Below, piece by piece: positions 1 to 9,473 of a DNA stretch of 64,000 nt. The stretch's first letter is position 1, and every line of letters begins with the position of its first letter. The stretch lies in NCBI GenBank assembly GCA_900473915.1, contig UCNG01000007.1, positions 1-64,000 of the forward strand, given 5' to 3'. The stretch is from Hyphomicrobiales bacterium (lineage in GTDB: Bacteria; Pseudomonadota; Alphaproteobacteria; Rhizobiales; Rhizobiaceae). A program made the translations under genes and the position numbers. The notes below the pieces were generated by a model. The model was not told where the DNA came from. It saw only the letters and a program-made list of their open reading frames with translations, and searched no databases.

Positions 1-34
1 CAAAATTTCTTTCCACAGGCCAACAAACAAAATA

Positions 35-51
35 AGCCGCTCTGGGCGGCT
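35..51 (-). terminator. Probable rho-independent terminator
   Basis: Six-base arms AGCCGC and GCGGCT surround a five-base loop. Read on the minus strand, the stem is followed by a T-rich run (TTATTTTG). It lies just downstream of the stop codon of the minus-strand methyltransferase gene and would end that transcript. Confidence 0.6.
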
Positions 52-84
52 CATTCAAAAACAGAAGGTTGAGGGTGTGACGCG

Positions 85-768
85 CTATTCAGGTTCGTAT
101 TCGCGTATACCGTCATCCTTGGCAAACAATACGCATGCGCCTTGGGAGCCACGTGGATCATATGCATAACCCTTGCCAGCAAGCGCTTGCGTGATATCCC
201 GGATACCCGCCAAGCCATAAAGATGATCGTGCAGTTCGAGGAAGATCCGCTCCACGCCTGTCAAATCCGCTTTTTGGAGCAGATCGCACTCAGCACCTTC
301 AATATCCATGACCAAGACATTGATACTGTAACGAGCAATGAATTCATCAATGTTGGACGAGGACAGCTCTATGACATGTTCATATGGCCCTTGGTTCTCA
401 TCCATGGATGACATCCACAGGTCGCGCCGTACATAAAAACGGAACAAGCAAGGCTCCCCCGCAGTGAGAATACCTTGCGAGAGGATGACGTTGCCGAGGT
501 CATTAGCATCAATGACACGTCGGGCGAGCGCCGCAGTGGCCGGATTTGCCTCGAACGCCCAAACTGTCACGTCTGAAATCTTGGCAATGATAGACGTGAT
601 GATCCCAATGCCAGATCCAAGCTCAAGAACACGATCTCCCGGCTTCACCGCCTTGAAAATCGACCGCGCTTCCTTGGCCTCATAGCTGCCGCTCGTCAAA
701 GCCTGCCAAATAACCGGCGAAACCTCGTCTGACGTAATCGGCACGTTTATCCCGTGTACTTCCAGCAA
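85..768 (-). CDS. FkbM-family SAM-dependent methyltransferase
   Basis: The 227-residue protein has a class I methyltransferase nucleotide-binding motif (VLELGSGIG, about residues 47-55) and the downstream segment VMDIEGAECDLL, which matches the acidic 'D-EGAE' signature of FkbM-type enzymes. FkbM proteins methylate hydroxyl groups on sugars, lipids or secondary metabolites; the substrate here cannot be read from sequence. No signal peptide is visible, so it is probably cytoplasmic. It is a single gene with its own terminator, and nothing nearby points to a polysaccharide or natural-product cluster. The family call is good; the function is open. Confidence 0.75.
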   Translation of the reverse strand: MLEVHGINVPITSDEVSPVIWQALTSGSYEAKEARSIFKAVKPGDRVLELGSGIGIITSIIAKISDVTVWAFEANPATAALARRVIDANDLGNVILSQGILTAGEPCLFRFYVRRDLWMSSMDENQGPYEHVIELSSSNIDEFIARYSINVLVMDIEGAECDLLQKADLTGVERIFLELHDHLYGLAGIRDITQALAGKGYAYDPRGSQGACVLFAKDDGIREYEPE

Positions 769-885
769 TTCCTAAGCCCCCATTCCCCAACATCAAAACA
801 TTATGTTCGAACGAACAGATTGCGATGCGATTAAGTATGAGCATAAACTGATTTGCGTCTTTGAAGCCAGTTGCATGCGAAGCTA

Positions 886-2865
886 TCATCCACGATGTGA
901 GACCAGGTCGACTGGCTTCACATGCTGCCGCCCGCGACCGTGAAGATGCCTGAGCTTTGATGCCGGCATCGGCTTGCCTATCAGGTACCCTTGGACCTGA
1001 TCGCATCCCAACCGTTTGAGGCATTCGAACTGCTCCTCGGTTTCGATGCCTTCCGCAATTGTTATCATTCTGAGGCTGCGCCCTACCCCGGTTACCAGTT
1101 CGACAATCGCAAGTGCATCTGGTCGGGTTGTCACATCGCGCACGAAAGTGCGATCAATCTTGATCTTGTCAAAGGGGAAGCCGCTGAGACTACCAAGCGA
1201 TGAATAGCCCGTTCCGAAATCGTCCATCGCGATCTGGATGCCGAGTGCTTTCAACTGGCGTAGCGTACTCAAGGTCTGCTCGTTTTTGTCCAGCAAAACT
1301 GATTCCGTGATTTCAAGTTCCAGCCTATTCGCGCCAAGTCCACTTTTCTCCAGCGCATCAATGACGCTCTGAATAAGGTTCAGACTGCGAAACTGAACGG
1401 GAGACAGATTGACGGCGATCTTGAGCGGCTTGTTCCAATGGGCAGCTTCCAGACAGGCAGTCTTCAGCACCCAGTCTCCAAGAGCATGAATAAAGCCGAT
1501 CTTTTCGGCAACGGGGATAAAGTCGACGGGCGAAACAGAACCTCGGATCGGGTGGGTCCAGCGGAGCAAGGCCTCATAACCGCATATCTCCCGTGTTATG
1601 GTGCAAGCCTGCGGCTGATAATAAACTTCCATCTCACCGTTCTCCAATGCTTTCTGAAGATCGGCTTCGAATGACTTCTTTTCCCGCAAACGTGTTTGCA
1701 TCTGCGTTTCGAACACACTTGCATGGCCAGGCCCGAGCGCCTTTGCTTCGTAAAGCGCAAGATCGGCATGCTTGAAAAGCTCTTCCGTATCCGGCTCGCC
1801 CTGAGAGATTGCGACACCGACACAAGTTCCAATTTTTATCTCCAGCTCGCCTACATGATAAGGCTGGCTGATGGCTTTCATCAGGCGGTCTGCAAGCTCC
1901 AGGGCTGCTTCACCCCGCAGCCCTGTCGAAAGGAGAGCAAATTCGTCTCCCCCCAACCGGCATACCATATCACCCCGTTCGCCGAGCTTGGTGAGGCGCC
2001 CGGCGACCGCCTGCAGCAGTGCATCCCCGACATCGTGCCCAAGTGTGTCGTTGACGTCTTTGAAGCCATCAAGATCCAGAAGAAGAATAATCGCCGATGG
2101 ACCGCCAGATTGCGCAGCCTCAAGCCTTTTTTGCAAATCCTGCCGGAAGAGAACGCGATTGGGCAAACCGGTCAAAGCATCATGATGAGCATCGTGCTCG
2201 AGCCGGAAATTCTGAGATTGAAGTTCACCTGTCGCCAGCCGGAGGTCGCTCGTCAGGCGTTGCATGCTGCCATGCGCCCGATCAAGCAGCTTGTTATGGC
2301 GAAGCAGAAGAATAACCAGCACCACGCCGCAGAGTATGAGGCCAGCCGCTAAACCGGTGTAAATGAGGTGTAACTGGCGAACTTCGGCCTGTGCGGCATC
2401 GATAAGCCCTACGTCATATTCGACGGCCGTTGATGCAAGCGCTGTCATCGGTCCATCAAGCATACTCATTGATTGCAGGATCGTTTTGATGCCGTCTACA
2501 TCCAACTTGTCCAGCTGACTATCAAGCGCGTGCAGAACATCGCTTAGTTTCAAAAACAAAACGCGATGCTCCGGGTCGTCTTGAATGAAAGATCGCAGAT
2601 TGCCCTGTTGCAGCAATTCCAGCCGACCCAACATGATATCAAGACGAAGCCGTAATTCGTCGCGGCTTTCTTCGTTCATATTCAGGGCATACCCAGCGAG
2701 AACGTGCTCGAGCCGCATATATTCAGACACCGTCTGCCCTATGGCCCAGGAGTCGTTATAACGGGAGAATTTCTGAAGCGCTGTCTGTCGTTCGGCAATG
2801 ACATAGGCGATATACGCCGTCGCCACCACAAAACAACAAATAATGACGCCTAGAATCCGTCTCAC
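886..2865 (-). CDS. Dual GGDEF-EAL cyclic-di-GMP enzyme, DcpA-like
   Basis: A 659-residue inner-membrane protein. Transmembrane helix 1 is at about residues 4-24, a predicted periplasmic domain at 25-167, and helix 2 at about 168-189. The diguanylate cyclase domain follows, with GGDEF intact at 305-309, then an EAL phosphodiesterase domain with EAL at 431-433, and intact NLSPVQF, ELEITES, DDFGTGYSSL and EGIET motifs. Both activities could be functional. The start is GTG at 2865, preceded by GAGG, eight bases after the stop of the upstream periplasmic protein gene. The pairing of a small molybdopterin-fold periplasmic protein with a GGDEF-EAL enzyme matches the Agrobacterium pruR-dcpA operon, where pterins control cyclic-di-GMP turnover and attachment. 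The DcpA assignment rests on architecture and gene order. Confidence 0.8.
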   Translation of the reverse strand: MRRILGVIICCFVVATAYIAYVIAERQTALQKFSRYNDSWAIGQTVSEYMRLEHVLAGYALNMNEESRDELRLRLDIMLGRLELLQQGNLRSFIQDDPEHRVLFLKLSDVLHALDSQLDKLDVDGIKTILQSMSMLDGPMTALASTAVEYDVGLIDAAQAEVRQLHLIYTGLAAGLILCGVVLVILLLRHNKLLDRAHGSMQRLTSDLRLATGELQSQNFRLEHDAHHDALTGLPNRVLFRQDLQKRLEAAQSGGPSAIILLLDLDGFKDVNDTLGHDVGDALLQAVAGRLTKLGERGDMVCRLGGDEFALLSTGLRGEAALELADRLMKAISQPYHVGELEIKIGTCVGVAISQGEPDTEELFKHADLALYEAKALGPGHASVFETQMQTRLREKKSFEADLQKALENGEMEVYYQPQACTITREICGYEALLRWTHPIRGSVSPVDFIPVAEKIGFIHALGDWVLKTACLEAAHWNKPLKIAVNLSPVQFRSLNLIQSVIDALEKSGLGANRLELEITESVLLDKNEQTLSTLRQLKALGIQIAMDDFGTGYSSLGSLSGFPFDKIKIDRTFVRDVTTRPDALAIVELVTGVGRSLRMITIAEGIETEEQFECLKRLGCDQVQGYLIGKPMPASKLRHLHGRGRQHVKPVDLVSHRG

Positions 2866-2873
2866 ACTTGCCT

Positions 2874-3380
2874 CTATTCAACTATCAGCTTGGCAACCTG
2901 CCAGGCAGAACGTGTGTAATAGGTCTGAGTTTGGAGCTGTGGGTCGCTGTCATAAGGGTAGATTATAAACAATGGTCCTTTGTCGCGAACCGGCATGTAA
3001 TTCCCATCCCGCTTCATGGCAAGAATGACATTGAATCTTTTGAAGTCGTCCAACGGCAACGAGCTGACGTAATCGTTCAAAGCAACAGCGGTCACCTTCG
3101 TTCCCTTCGCGCCGACAAGCGACATAAGCTTGTCCATCGATACGCCTTCGAAACGTACGCGACCGTCATACCAGGGATTTGCCGTTTCCACGGTCACCAA
3201 TCCAACTGATTCCAGCATGTCCCGATCAAATTGGGCCGTATCGCCAACATTCGTATTCGAGATTTTGCCGGATATGACGAGAATCGGTTTACCCGTCGGC
3301 TTCGCCAGAGGGTCGGCGGCTGCCCCGGATAACCAGGCGAGGGGCAAGACCAGACAGAAAAGGGCCCGGATGAGTTTCAT
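2874..3380 (-). CDS. Periplasmic SUOX-fold pterin-binding-like protein, PruR-like
   Basis: About 168 residues, with an N-terminal signal peptide (hydrophobic core LIRALFCLVLPLAWLSG, cleavage near AAA-D). The mature part resembles the oxidoreductase molybdopterin-binding fold but is far shorter than the catalytic enzymes, and no separate haem or Moco domain is present. ATG at 3380 is preferred because GGAGA lies six bases upstream; an ATG at 3392 lacks a ribosome site. It is translationally close to the GGDEF-EAL gene, so it is probably its periplasmic ligand-sensing partner, as for PruR and DcpA. A stand-alone oxidoreductase subunit is a less likely alternative. Confidence 0.7.
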   Translation of the reverse strand: MKLIRALFCLVLPLAWLSGAAADPLAKPTGKPILVISGKISNTNVGDTAQFDRDMLESVGLVTVETANPWYDGRVRFEGVSMDKLMSLVGAKGTKVTAVALNDYVSSLPLDDFKRFNVILAMKRDGNYMPVRDKGPLFIIYPYDSDPQLQTQTYYTRSAWQVAKLIVE

Positions 3381-3392
3381 TGCATTCTCCAT

Positions 3393-3683
3393 GTTAAATT
3401 AAACCATTAAATAGAAATGCCTAAATCAACGTGAAGATTGCACGGAATTTGTACCTTTTCATGCTTATCTGCAATAAATTGAAATATCAAAAGCGCCCAT
3501 GATGCAACGTAACTTCGTATGGCCGCAGTAGGCGACACTCGCAAATATTAGATATCTTTTATATAATAGCCACGTTTAACATGCCATGCCTGATAATCAG
3601 TTGAGGTTCGAATGTCCGTCCTAACCAAACAGGGCAACGTAATGACGTTGCCCTGTAGAAAATAGCCGACCGGAATCCCCAAT
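3393..3683. other. Intergenic region, 291 bases
   Basis: AT-rich stretch between the PruR-like gene start and the anmK stop. The first 100 bases probably hold the promoter of the PruR/DcpA pair. The only clear structure is the strong hairpin at 3630-3655. No credible open reading frame is seen. Confidence 0.5.
3630..3655 (-). terminator. Strong hairpin, probable anmK operon terminator
   Basis: Perfect 11-base arms (CAGGGCAACGT and ACGTTGCCCTG) with a four-base loop, 29 bases beyond the anmK stop codon. The T-tract on the minus strand is short (GTTTGG), so it may act as a terminator or as a 3' end stabiliser. Confidence 0.6.
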
Positions 3684-4799
3684 TCAGCCTGCCATTTTTC
3701 CCCCTGTCATTGGCTTCGGCACACCCGTTGTGCTTGGAAAGCTGATGGGTAGTCCGCGCAGAACCCGGACCGCGAGAAATGCAAAACACTCCGCTTCCAC
3801 GGCATCCCCCCGCCAGCCAAGCGTTTCAACAGGAACGAGTTCCACTTTCGCACGCTCGACCAGCATACGCATCATCGTCGGATTGCGGCGGCCTCCTCCG
3901 CTCACAGCCAGCCGTCGCGGCCGGCGCGGCAGTATATCCAGCGCCTTGCCCACTGCTGAGGTTGTGAACGCAGTCAATGTCGCCGCGCCATCTGCATCAT
4001 TCAGGCCATCCGCCATCGCATCGGTAAAATCGAACCGGTCGAGAGATTTGGGATATGGCGCGGTAAGATAAGGATGCTGGAGCAATCGGGCCAGCCGGGC
4101 CTCGTCTACCGAACCTTTTGCTGCCAGCGCTCCGTCCCGGTCCATCTCACCCAATCCGCGCGACTTCATAAAGTCGTTAAGAGGCGCGTTGGCTGGACCG
4201 GTGTCGAATGCCACCAGCGTGTCACCACCGTCCCACCAGGTAATGTTACCGACGCCGCCCAGATTAAGAATCGCGGTATTCCCGCTGTCATCGGCACTGC
4301 GCAGCAAGGCAGCATGATATACCGCAGCGAGCGGCGCACCTTGCCCACCAGCACGAATATCTGCTGTCCGGAAATCATAAGCGACCTTTGTTCCCAACAA
4401 TTTGCTCATTAGCTTTCCATCGCCAAGTTGCCGGGTATCGCCCAACCGGTCTCCTTGCGGCGCACGGTGCAGCACCGTTTGGCCGTGAAAACCAACAACG
4501 CCGATTTCCGTCATCGACAGTCCGCTCTCCTCTACCAGTTCACGCACCGCTGCAGACTGCGCGCGCGTCAGCGCTTCTTCAGCCTCGGCAAACACGGCAG
4601 GCTCCGGACCTTCGAAATTCCAGAGGCGGGCTTCGGCCTGCGCCTGTTCCAGAAGATCGCGAATCGAGCGCGAATAAGGTTTCAACGCATAGGCGCCAAA
4701 TTCAGCGATGGTTTCACCGTCGGTTTTCAGGAGGGCAACATCGATGTTCCCATCGAGAACAGTGCCGGTCATAAGACCTACGGCCCATATTGGTTGCAT
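3684..4799 (-). CDS. anmK: Anhydro-N-acetylmuramic acid kinase
   Basis: Converts 1,6-anhydro-MurNAc plus ATP to MurNAc-6-phosphate in the cytoplasm. The 371-residue length is typical. The N-terminus carries the family motif as [21 protein letters not shown]-type sequence, with GFHGQT, a DTGPAN segment ([14 protein letters not shown]) and a C-terminal [11 protein letters not shown] motif. It is the last gene of the murQ-ABC transporter-hydrolase operon, nine bases after the hydrolase stop. Its product is the substrate of MurQ, encoded first in the same operon, so the two ends of the operon catalyse consecutive steps. Confidence 0.93.
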   Translation of the reverse strand: MQPIWAVGLMTGTVLDGNIDVALLKTDGETIAEFGAYALKPYSRSIRDLLEQAQAEARLWNFEGPEPAVFAEAEEALTRAQSAAVRELVEESGLSMTEIGVVGFHGQTVLHRAPQGDRLGDTRQLGDGKLMSKLLGTKVAYDFRTADIRAGGQGAPLAAVYHAALLRSADDSGNTAILNLGGVGNITWWDGGDTLVAFDTGPANAPLNDFMKSRGLGEMDRDGALAAKGSVDEARLARLLQHPYLTAPYPKSLDRFDFTDAMADGLNDADGAATLTAFTTSAVGKALDILPRRPRRLAVSGGGRRNPTMMRMLVERAKVELVPVETLGWRGDAVEAECFAFLAVRVLRGLPISFPSTTGVPKPMTGGKMAG

Positions 4800-4808
4800 A
4801 GACGTCTC

Positions 4809-5843
4809 CTATCCCAATGAAATTGCGTCGCCGACGCTCTGCCGCAGCGAAAGAATACCGCTGTCGAAATGGCGCGTCGGGTGAATGCGGTTCGTGAGCA
4901 GGGTCCATGCCCTGCCCGCTTCAAAATCGATCCACAAGCCCGTTCCCGTGAAACCGGTATGGCCGATCGTGTCCTTTGAATTGAAATTGCCGCCCGACCA
5001 GCCGTCATAAGGCCGTTCCCAGCCATGTGTCCGGGTAGCCGACAGTGGCTGGCGCATCTGTTCGATAACGTTTCGCGACGCGCCGCTGCCATCAAGCAAA
5101 CCAAGCGCAAAGTCGAGTATGGAGGCCGCGGTCCCGAACAGACCCGCATGAGCCGCCCCCTGCAGCGCCGAACAATTATCGTCGTGTACCTCGCCACACA
5201 GCACCCGATTCCGCCAAGTGCAATTTTCAGTTGCCGCACTTACTTCCGGCTCCGCCGAAAATGCAAAGCCTTCGCCGGGATCCATCTCGCGAATGGTCTT
5301 GCCGTAGAGCCTCTCCAACGCAAAGCCAAGCAAGATGAAATTGATATCCGAGTAAACCGGTTCGCATTTGCGCCACTCGCGCTGCAGAACGAATGCACGC
5401 AACAGGTTCGGATCGCGCCCGTAGGTATATATCGGTTCGACTGACGGAAAGGGCGTCTGATGACCAAGGCATTCACGGAACGTGACCCTGCGCTCCCACG
5501 CGTCGTTGTCATATTGACGAAGATCAGGAAGCAACGTTGTCAATGGCGCATCAAGATCAATGGCGCCTTCCTCGGCTAACGCCAGAATGCGGGGAGTGGT
5601 GAAAATCACTTTTGTCAGCGATGCAAGATCGAACCAGGTATCCGTTGTCATCGCGCGCCGGGCCGGGATAAGCTGGGCATGACCTGTCGCCCGGACAGCC
5701 CGGTTTCCGGAGAGATCGACCATCCCAAGAACCCCGCCAGGAATACGACTGGAACGACATGCTTCCATCAGCAAAGCGAAAGCTCTTTCGAAACGAGCCG
5801 TGAAGGCCGTATCGACAGGAAGGCCACCTCTTGATTCTGCCAT
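4809..5843 (-). CDS. Beta-lactamase-fold serine hydrolase in the mur operon
   Basis: The 344-residue protein belongs to the class C beta-lactamase/penicillin-binding-protein-like family. The catalytic tetrad SLTK is at 75-78, Y-S-D at 164-166 and H-T-G at 295-297. There is no obvious signal peptide, so it may act in the cytoplasm on imported material. ATG at 5843 is chosen because it sits four bases after the ATPase stop; the reading frame stays open upstream inside the ATPase gene but that would create a large overlap. E. coli encodes a related protein (YfeW/PBP4B) next to murQ-murP. A role in trimming muropeptides or a lactam or ester linkage is inferred from context only. Confidence 0.8.
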   Translation of the reverse strand: MAESRGGLPVDTAFTARFERAFALLMEACRSSRIPGGVLGMVDLSGNRAVRATGHAQLIPARRAMTTDTWFDLASLTKVIFTTPRILALAEEGAIDLDAPLTTLLPDLRQYDNDAWERRVTFRECLGHQTPFPSVEPIYTYGRDPNLLRAFVLQREWRKCEPVYSDINFILLGFALERLYGKTIREMDPGEGFAFSAEPEVSAATENCTWRNRVLCGEVHDDNCSALQGAAHAGLFGTAASILDFALGLLDGSGASRNVIEQMRQPLSATRTHGWERPYDGWSGGNFNSKDTIGHTGFTGTGLWIDFEAGRAWTLLTNRIHPTRHFDSGILSLRQSVGDAISLG

Positions 5844-5847
5844 GTGA

Positions 5848-7596
5848 CTACGCCTCGGTTCGGGCCATATGGTCATGGCCGTATGTCTGCCACTGTGCCG
5901 GAGCCGGCTCATAACCCAAGGGGCGAACGAGCGACGGCACTTGCCGTGTGTCCAGGCTGAAATGTTGATTGCGACGATCAATACTTGGAACAGCAGAAAT
6001 CAGCCGCTTCGTATAGGAGTGTTTCGGCGCAGAAAGGACTGCTCCGGCATCGCCGATTTCCACGATCTGCCCGGCATAGACGACAGCAATCCGGTGGGCG
6101 ATGCGTTCCACTACTGCCATGTCATGCGACACGAACAAGTAAGCAAGGCCACGCTCTTTCTGGAGATCGATCAGCAATTCCAGAACTTTGGCCTGCACTG
6201 AAACATCGAGGGCTGAAACAGCCTCGTCCAGCACCACCACGGAAGGATTGAGCATCAATGCCCTAGCGATACAGAGCCGCTGGCGTTGCCCGCCCGAGAA
6301 CTCATGTGGGTAGCGATCCAAGCTGTTGGCGGGCAGACCAACGCGTTCAAGCAATTGCAGCATCTTCTGCCGCGTCTCCGGCCCGTCGCGCCCGCCAGCC
6401 GCGATCACCGGCTCGGCAAGGATACTCTCTATACGCAGACGCGGATTGAGCGATGCGTAGGGGTTTTGGAAAACCATCTGTACCGAAGATGTGTCCCGGG
6501 CATCGCTGGTGCCAGTTGCGCCGATTTCAAGCTTCCCACGTGAAGCTCTGACAAGTCCGAGAATGGCTCGCGCCGTTGTCGATTTTCCCGAACCGCTCTC
6601 CCCCACAATCGCCAGCGTTTCACCGGGAATGAGATCAAGATCGACGTTCTCCACCGCATGAACCGCCCCCAGCCTGCGACCCAGAAAACCGCCTTTGACC
6701 GGAAAACGGACCGTCAATCCTTCCACCGACAGGATCGGTTTTGCTCCCGATAGCGTTGTGCGCACGCTATCGTTTCGCACCGCTTTCCCACTTTCAAAAT
6801 GCGGTACAGCCTTCAGGAGATGTTGTGTGTAGGGATGCTGAGGACGGTCGAGAACAGCGCTCAGCTGTCCCTGTTCAACCGCCTTACCATGCTGCATCAC
6901 CATGACCTTGTCGGCCATTCCCGCGACCAGACCGATGTCATGCGTGATGAAGATCATTGCCATGCCGGTTTCGCGTTTCAGTTCTGCGAGCAGCGCCATG
7001 ATCTGCGCTTGTACCGTAACGTCAAGTGCGGTGGTTGGCTCGTCTGCGATCATGAGACGCGGATTGCAGGCAAGCGCCGTTGCAATCATCACCCGCTGTA
7101 ACATGCCGCCGGAAAGCTGGTTCGGACAGTATTTAAGCCGTCGTGCGGCATCGGGAATACGCACGCGATCAAGCGCGTCCTTGGCAGCAGCAGCGGCCTG
7201 CCTTCCGGTCAGCCCGCGATGGAGACGGAACGATTCCTCGATCTGCGTACCTATCGTCAGCACCGGATTGAGCGATGTCATCGGCTCCTGAAAGATCATG
7301 CCAATTTCGGCACCGCGGATTTTCGTCAGCTCGGCTTCTTTCGCAGTGGCTAGATCAATCATGGTGCCATCGGCGCGATTCAGCTTGATCGTCCCGTCGA
7401 TGATGCGGCCACCACCAAAATCCACAAGTCGATTGATCGACAGAGCCGTTACAGATTTACCGGAGCCGCTTTCTCCGACAATCGCCAGCGTTTCTCCGGC
7501 GGCGAGATCGAAACTCACACCGCGCACGATCTCGTTGGCTTCGGGATTGCGGCCGAACCCCACGCGCAGATTCGAGACGGACAAAAGCTTGTTCAT
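5848..7596 (-). CDS. Fused dual ATP-binding subunit, peptide-type ABC importer
   Basis: The 582 residues contain two complete ATPase domains of the DppD/DppF type in one chain. Each has its own Walker A (GESGSGKSVTA and GESGSGKSTTA) and signature motif (LSGGMLQRV and FSGGQRQRL), plus Walker B (LMIADEPTTALD, VVVLDEAVSALD). In the second half the usual DEP is DEA, with the catalytic Glu kept. The start overlaps the upstream permease stop by four bases (ATGA), showing translational coupling. It would power both permeases of this operon. Context with murQ and anmK suggests the cargo is a peptidoglycan fragment. Confidence 0.92.
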   Translation of the reverse strand: MNKLLSVSNLRVGFGRNPEANEIVRGVSFDLAAGETLAIVGESGSGKSVTALSINRLVDFGGGRIIDGTIKLNRADGTMIDLATAKEAELTKIRGAEIGMIFQEPMTSLNPVLTIGTQIEESFRLHRGLTGRQAAAAAKDALDRVRIPDAARRLKYCPNQLSGGMLQRVMIATALACNPRLMIADEPTTALDVTVQAQIMALLAELKRETGMAMIFITHDIGLVAGMADKVMVMQHGKAVEQGQLSAVLDRPQHPYTQHLLKAVPHFESGKAVRNDSVRTTLSGAKPILSVEGLTVRFPVKGGFLGRRLGAVHAVENVDLDLIPGETLAIVGESGSGKSTTARAILGLVRASRGKLEIGATGTSDARDTSSVQMVFQNPYASLNPRLRIESILAEPVIAAGGRDGPETRQKMLQLLERVGLPANSLDRYPHEFSGGQRQRLCIARALMLNPSVVVLDEAVSALDVSVQAKVLELLIDLQKERGLAYLFVSHDMAVVERIAHRIAVVYAGQIVEIGDAGAVLSAPKHSYTKRLISAVPSIDRRNQHFSLDTRQVPSLVRPLGYEPAPAQWQTYGHDHMARTEA

Positions 7597-8432
7597 GCTT
7601 CGACCCTCCGCATTCTAGGATCGAGAATATCGCGCAGAGCATCGCCCAGAAGGTTGAAGCCGAGAATACCGATCATGATAGCCAGTCCCGGAAATGCCAG
7701 CAGCCATGGCGCGGTTTCCATGAGATTGCGCGCATCGGCCAGCATGAGACCAAGCGACGAAGCAGGTGGCTGTGTGCCGAGCCCCAGAAAGCTTAAGCCT
7801 GCCTCAGTCAACAGCGACCAGGCAAGCGCCAATGTGATCTGCACGGTCAAAGGGGCTACCAGATTAAGCAGCAGGTGGCGGGAAAGGATATAACGGTTGC
7901 TGCTGTGGAACGTACGGGCCGCATCAACGAATTCGCGTGTTTTAATCGACAAGGCCGGACCACGTACAACCCGCGTGAAAATCGGGGTGTAGACGATGGC
8001 GATGGCGGCGATGCTTGTCCCTGTTCCCGGTCCGACAACGGCAATGATAAGAAGCGCAAGCAAGATTGCTGGGAACGCCAGAAGCACATCCATGATGCGC
8101 ATGACGGCACCGTCCCACCAGCGCCCGAACCATGCCGCAGTCAATCCCAGAACGGTTCCCGCAGAAGCAGCAATGCCGACCGCAGAAAAGCCTACGACGA
8201 AGGATTGCGCGATGCCTGCCATCAGGCGGCTCATGACGTCGCGTCCGAAGAGGTCAGTTCCCATCCAGTGGGCGCTACTGGGAGGACGCAGCCTGTCTAT
8301 TCGGTATTGCATCAATGGATCATCCGGCGTGAAACCCAAATAGCCGAGACAGGCAACAATCAGATAGATCAATACGATGAACCCACCGATACGGCCACTC
8401 GGGTGAGCAAAAACGGAACGCAGTATCTGCAT
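7593..8432 (-). CDS. ABC importer permease, DppC type
   Basis: A 279-residue integral membrane protein with an N-terminal helix, then the conserved OppC/DppC N-terminal segment (HWMGTDLFGRDVMSR) and the binding-protein-dependent transport domain. The EAA-loop region (EFVDAARTFHSSNRYILSRH) that contacts the ATPase is present. It overlaps the DppB-like gene by one base and the ATPase gene by four, so the three subunits are translated together. Confidence 0.92.
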   Translation of the reverse strand: MQILRSVFAHPSGRIGGFIVLIYLIVACLGYLGFTPDDPLMQYRIDRLRPPSSAHWMGTDLFGRDVMSRLMAGIAQSFVVGFSAVGIAASAGTVLGLTAAWFGRWWDGAVMRIMDVLLAFPAILLALLIIAVVGPGTGTSIAAIAIVYTPIFTRVVRGPALSIKTREFVDAARTFHSSNRYILSRHLLLNLVAPLTVQITLALAWSLLTEAGLSFLGLGTQPPASSLGLMLADARNLMETAPWLLAFPGLAIMIGILGFNLLGDALRDILDPRMRRVEA

Positions 8433-9391
8433 CAGTTTTCCCCCAACCGAATGCGCGGATCAAGCGCAACGTAGAGAAGGTCAACCAGCAGATTGACGAT
8501 CATGAAGTTGAAGGCGATGAAGAGGATGCTACCCTGCACCAGCGCATAATCGCGCTGCAAAATCGCATCGAGCACCATGCGCCCCAACCCTGGGAGGGCA
8601 TAAATCTGTTCAACCAGCACAGCCCCGCCCAGAAGATAACCGAATTCCACTCCGCTCAATGTCACAACCGGGATAAGTGCATTGGGCAATGCGTGCCGCC
8701 AGACAACAGAACGGGCCGAAGCGCCTTTGCTGCGGGCTGTGCGGACATAATCATCGCTGAGAACATCGAGCATGGCCGACCGCGATATGCGTGTTACCGA
8801 CGCCGCAAATGCAAAGCCGAGCGTTACGGCGGGTAAAATCATCTGCAAAAAGTTCTGCCACGGATTTACCCACAATGGCGTAAATTCTCCCATGGTGGGC
8901 AACACGCCAAACCCTGCCGACAGAATGTAAATAAAGAGAAGACCAAGAACGAAACTCGGGGTTGACTGGCCAATCATTGCAAAAATGCGCACCGCCAGAT
9001 CGGACATTTTTTCGCTACGCGTTGCCGCATAAACTCCGGCAGGCAGGCCAACGAGCAATGCGATAATCATCGACATCACCGCCAGTTGCAGAGTCAGCGG
9101 AAAACGCTCCAGGATGACTGTTAGCACCGGCTTTCCGAATGTGACCGAGACGCCCAGATTTCCCTGCAGCACGTCACCCAGCCAGCGCCAGTACTGTGTG
9201 GTCCAACTTTGATCGATGCCAAAATATTGCGCGAGGGACTGGCGTTGTTCCGGCGTCAGCAACCCTGCCTCGGTTCCGAGCATCGCCGTGATGGAATCAC
9301 CCGGAACCATACGGATCGAGACGAAGACAAGGATCGACACCCCCAGCATGACCAGAGGAAATGTCAGCAGCCGACGTGTCAGATAATTCAT
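8432..9391 (-). CDS. ABC importer permease, DppB type
   Basis: A 319-residue membrane protein with the typical DppB N-terminus (first helix followed by MVPGD) and an EAA-like loop (DYVRTARSKGASARSVVWRH). The last helices end in LDPRIR, characteristic of the family. It pairs with the DppC-type permease directly downstream. The 82-base gap before it holds a hairpin that could lower its expression relative to the binding protein. Confidence 0.92.
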   Translation of the reverse strand: MNYLTRRLLTFPLVMLGVSILVFVSIRMVPGDSITAMLGTEAGLLTPEQRQSLAQYFGIDQSWTTQYWRWLGDVLQGNLGVSVTFGKPVLTVILERFPLTLQLAVMSMIIALLVGLPAGVYAATRSEKMSDLAVRIFAMIGQSTPSFVLGLLFIYILSAGFGVLPTMGEFTPLWVNPWQNFLQMILPAVTLGFAFAASVTRISRSAMLDVLSDDYVRTARSKGASARSVVWRHALPNALIPVVTLSGVEFGYLLGGAVLVEQIYALPGLGRMVLDAILQRDYALVQGSILFIAFNFMIVNLLVDLLYVALDPRIRLGEN

Positions 9392-9433
9392 GTCAGATTA
9401 CTCACGGCCCACCGTCCGGGAAGGCGCTTGAAA

Positions 9434-9460
9434 GCCACGCCTCCACAATGAAGACGTGGC
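9434..9460 (-). terminator. Hairpin between binding protein and permease genes
   Basis: Six-base arms GCCACG and CGTGGC enclose a 15-base loop in the 82-base gap after the solute-binding-protein gene. There is no strong T-tract. Such hairpins often protect the binding-protein mRNA or attenuate read-through to the permeases; this role is inferred. Confidence 0.4.
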
Positions 9461-9473
9461 GGATTTCAGGACA

